Part shown: one piece after another, positions 29,794 through 31,937 of the stretch
How positions within the stretch are numbered: position 1 is the first letter of the stretch
Layout: every line of letters starts with the position of its first letter
Source: Bacillota bacterium
GTDB lineage: Bacteria > Bacillota > Clostridia > Christensenellales > Borkfalkiaceae
Length of the DNA stretch: 31,937 bases
NCBI GenBank assembly: GCA_003343995.1
Contig: QAKE01000042.1
Location: 76,476-108,412, forward strand
Reading direction: 5' to 3'
Program-made: the position numbers and the translations under genes
Notes under the pieces: generated by a model
The model's input: only the letters and a program-made list of their open reading frames with translations
What the model was told of the DNA's origin: nothing
The model's database searches: none

Positions 29794-31937
29794 ATGAATA
29801 CAAATCAATTTACGCAAAAAGCGCTGGAGGCGCTCGGCGGGGCGCAGAGTCTCGCCGCGGCAAACGGCAATCCGGAACTCACGGAAGAACACTTGCTTTC
29901 CGCCCTTACGGGCAACGGCGGGCTCATCGACAATCTGCTCGAAAAACTCGGCGTAAACCCGCAGGAGGTGCACGGCGCGGCGACGGTGGCGGCGGAAAAG
30001 CTGCCCAAAACGAGCGGGGGGAGCGTATACGCCTCTCAGGAACTCAACCGCGCGCTCGCCGCGGCGGAAAAGACGGCGAAGGACATGAAGGATGAATTTC
30101 TCTCCGTGGAACATCTGTTCCTCGGCATGCTCGATTATCCTTCCGCGGCGGTAAAGAAAATTTTCGGCGATTACCGCGTCGAAAAGGGCGCGTTTTTGAA
30201 GGCGCTCATGGACGTGCGCGGCAACGTGCGCGTTACCAGCGACAACCCCGAGGATACCTACGACGTGCTCAATAAATACGGCTCCGATCTGGTGGAGCGC
30301 GCCCGCACGCACAAGCTCGATCCCGTGATCGGGCGGGACAGCGAAATCAGAAACGTCATCCGCATTCTGTCGAGAAAAACGAAAAACAACCCCGTGCTCA
30401 TCGGCGAGGCGGGCGTCGGCAAAACGGCGATCGCGGAGGGGCTCGCCATCCGCATCATGAAGGGGGACGTGCCGCAGTCCTTGAAGGACAGGAAGCTCTT
30501 TTCCCTCGACATGGGCGCGCTGGTCGCGGGGGCGAAATACCGCGGCGAGTTTGAAGAACGGCTGAAGGCGGTGCTGGAGGAGGTGAAGAAGAGCGAGGGG
30601 CGCATCATCTTGTTCATCGACGAACTGCACACCATCGTCGGCGCGGGCAAAACAGACGGCGCGATGGACGCGGGCAATCTCTTAAAGCCGATGCTGGCAA
30701 GGGGTGAGCTGCACTGCATCGGCGCGACGACGCTGGACGAATACCGCAAATATATCGAAAAGGATCCCGCGCTCGAGCGGCGTTTTCAGCCGGTCACGGT
30801 CAACGAACCGACGGTGGAGGACACCATCTCCATTCTCCGCGGGCTGAAGGAACGCTACGAGGTGTTCCACGGCGTAAAGATCGGCGATTCCGCCATCATC
30901 GCCGCGGCGACGCTTTCCGATCGGTATATCACCGACCGGTTCCTGCCCGATAAAGCCATCGATCTCATCGACGAGGCGTGCGCCATGATCAAAACCGACA
31001 TCGATTCCATGCCGGCGGAGGTGGACGACATCCGCCGCAAGGTCATGCAGCTGGAAATCGAGGAGGCGGCGCTGAAAAAGGAAACCGACGGGCTTTCCAA
31101 AGCCCATCTCGATGAGGTGCGCAAGGAAAAGGAGGAGCTTTCCGCCGAATATAACGAAATGGTTGCCAAATGGCAGAAGGAAAAGGCGGGCATCGGCAGC
31201 GTGCAGAAGCTGCGCGAACAGCTCAACGAGGCGAACGCGGAGTTGGAACGCGCCGAACGCGCCTACGATCTCACCAAGGCGGGCGAGCTGAAATACGGCA
31301 AGATCCCCCAGCTGAAAAAGGAACTCGAAGAACGGGAAAAGCGGACGGGGGATAAGGGCGAGCTTTTAAAAGACCGCGTCACCGAAGAGGAGATCGCCAA
31401 AATCATCTGCCGCTGGACGGGGATTCCCGTCGCCAAGCTGATGGAGGGCGAGCGGGAAAAATTGCTGCACCTCGAAGATATTCTGCATCGGCGCGTCGTC
31501 GGTCAGAACGAGGCGGTGGAACGGGTGTCGGAGGCGATCATGCGTTCTCGCGCCGGCATCGCCGATCCGAACCGCCCCATCGGTTCCTTCCTGTTTTTGG
31601 GGCCGACGGGCGTGGGGAAAACCGAGCTTGCGAAAACGCTTGCCGAGTGCTTGTTCGACGACGAAAAGAACATGGTGCGCATCGATATGAGCGAGTATAT
31701 GGAAAAATTCGCCGTTTCGCGGCTCATCGGCGCGCCTCCGGGATACGTGGGATTCGAGGACGGCGGACAGCTCACCGAGGCGGTGCGCAGAAAGCCCTAT
31801 TCCGTGGTGCTTTTCGACGAGATCGAAAAGGCGCATCCCGACGTGTTCAATATCCTCCTGCAGGTGCTCGACGACGGGCGTATCACCGATTCGCAGGGCA
31901 GGACGGTGGACTTTAAAAACACCATCATCATCCTCAC
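29794..31937 (+). CDS. clpB: ATP-dependent chaperone ClpB (3' end outside window)
   Basis: The first 714 residues of a ClpB/Hsp104-type disaggregase, a hexameric AAA+ ring that extracts polypeptides from aggregates with DnaK. Order of parts: an N-domain with two Clp repeats (1-145); AAA+ ring 1 with Walker A GEAGVGKT at 204-211 and Walker B around 271-277; a long coiled-coil M-domain (about 400-520, ending near 'GELKYGKIPQLKKEL') that distinguishes ClpB from ClpC/ClpA; and AAA+ ring 2 with Walker A GPTGVGKT at 603-610 and Walker B near 671-676. No frameshift is seen. The start is ATG 29794 with GGGAGG upstream. The reading frame is open at the window edge, so about 150 residues are missing. 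Confidence 0.96.
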   Translation, partial: MNTNQFTQKALEALGGAQSLAAANGNPELTEEHLLSALTGNGGLIDNLLEKLGVNPQEVHGAATVAAEKLPKTSGGSVYASQELNRALAAAEKTAKDMKDEFLSVEHLFLGMLDYPSAAVKKIFGDYRVEKGAFLKALMDVRGNVRVTSDNPEDTYDVLNKYGSDLVERARTHKLDPVIGRDSEIRNVIRILSRKTKNNPVLIGEAGVGKTAIAEGLAIRIMKGDVPQSLKDRKLFSLDMGALVAGAKYRGEFEERLKAVLEEVKKSEGRIILFIDELHTIVGAGKTDGAMDAGNLLKPMLARGELHCIGATTLDEYRKYIEKDPALERRFQPVTVNEPTVEDTISILRGLKERYEVFHGVKIGDSAIIAAATLSDRYITDRFLPDKAIDLIDEACAMIKTDIDSMPAEVDDIRRKVMQLEIEEAALKKETDGLSKAHLDEVRKEKEELSAEYNEMVAKWQKEKAGIGSVQKLREQLNEANAELERAERAYDLTKAGELKYGKIPQLKKELEEREKRTGDKGELLKDRVTEEEIAKIICRWTGIPVAKLMEGEREKLLHLEDILHRRVVGQNEAVERVSEAIMRSRAGIADPNRPIGSFLFLGPTGVGKTELAKTLAECLFDDEKNMVRIDMSEYMEKFAVSRLIGAPPGYVGFEDGGQLTEAVRRKPYSVVLFDEIEKAHPDVFNILLQVLDDGRITDSQGRTVDFKNTIIIL

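Overview
The window reads as a chromosomal segment of a fermentative, anaerobic, low-redox Clostridia-type bacterium (Bacillota). The evidence is the complete rnfCDGEAB operon in the clostridial gene order, an Ldh-type dehydrogenase, a short malic enzyme, a CdaA-type diadenylate cyclase, good AGGAGG ribosome sites, TTGACA/TATAAT promoters and hairpin-plus-T terminators. Codon use is GC-rich at third positions (GCG, CGC, GGC, CTC), with AT-rich gaps. An uncultured gut lineage is plausible, but I cannot place it below class level. I see no rRNA, tRNA, CRISPR array, insertion sequence or phage gene. No gene-free stretch exceeds 300 bases.

Layout. 1-4.2 kb: the tail of a probable surface protein, an alpha/beta hydrolase, htpG (Hsp90) behind a consensus promoter with a CIRCE-like element, then an AT-rich island with a divergent pair (SLOG/YpsA-like protein and XRE regulator). 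4.2-7.3 kb: YihY-family membrane protein, ABC ATPase and ABC permease, all overlapping. 7.3-10.0 kb: a two-component system on the minus strand, divergent from a shortened Cthe_2159-type carbohydrate-binding protein; the shared promoter region holds direct repeats suited to an OmpR/PhoB regulator. 10.0-16.7 kb: comEC (with a nuclease domain that looks catalytically dead), holA, cdaA, a 34-residue membrane peptide, a DUF1015 gene and aspartate kinase, closely packed. 16.7-22.4 kb: separately promoted units for malic enzyme, a small membrane protein, an ABC half-transporter with an SDR oxidoreductase, and a lactate/malate dehydrogenase. 22.4-28.9 kb, minus strand: a short AT-rich GNAT-like gene and the Rnf operon, headed by NusG_II and Gx-transporter genes. 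28.9-31.9 kb: a ribbon-helix-helix protein and clpB, which runs off the window.

How the genes fit together. Rnf couples reduced ferredoxin and NAD+ to an ion gradient. Malic enzyme and the lactate/malate dehydrogenase are pyruvate-node redox enzymes. HtpG and ClpB are stress chaperones at the two ends, each with a distinctive possible control feature (CIRCE-like site; RHH protein in the clpB operon). The strongest leads are the RHH-clpB operon, cdaA without cdaR/glmM but with a tiny membrane peptide, the SLOG/XRE divergent pair, the degenerate ComEC nuclease domain, and a dehydrogenase with mixed LDH/MDH specificity residues. I did not find a clearly recognisable new multi-gene system.
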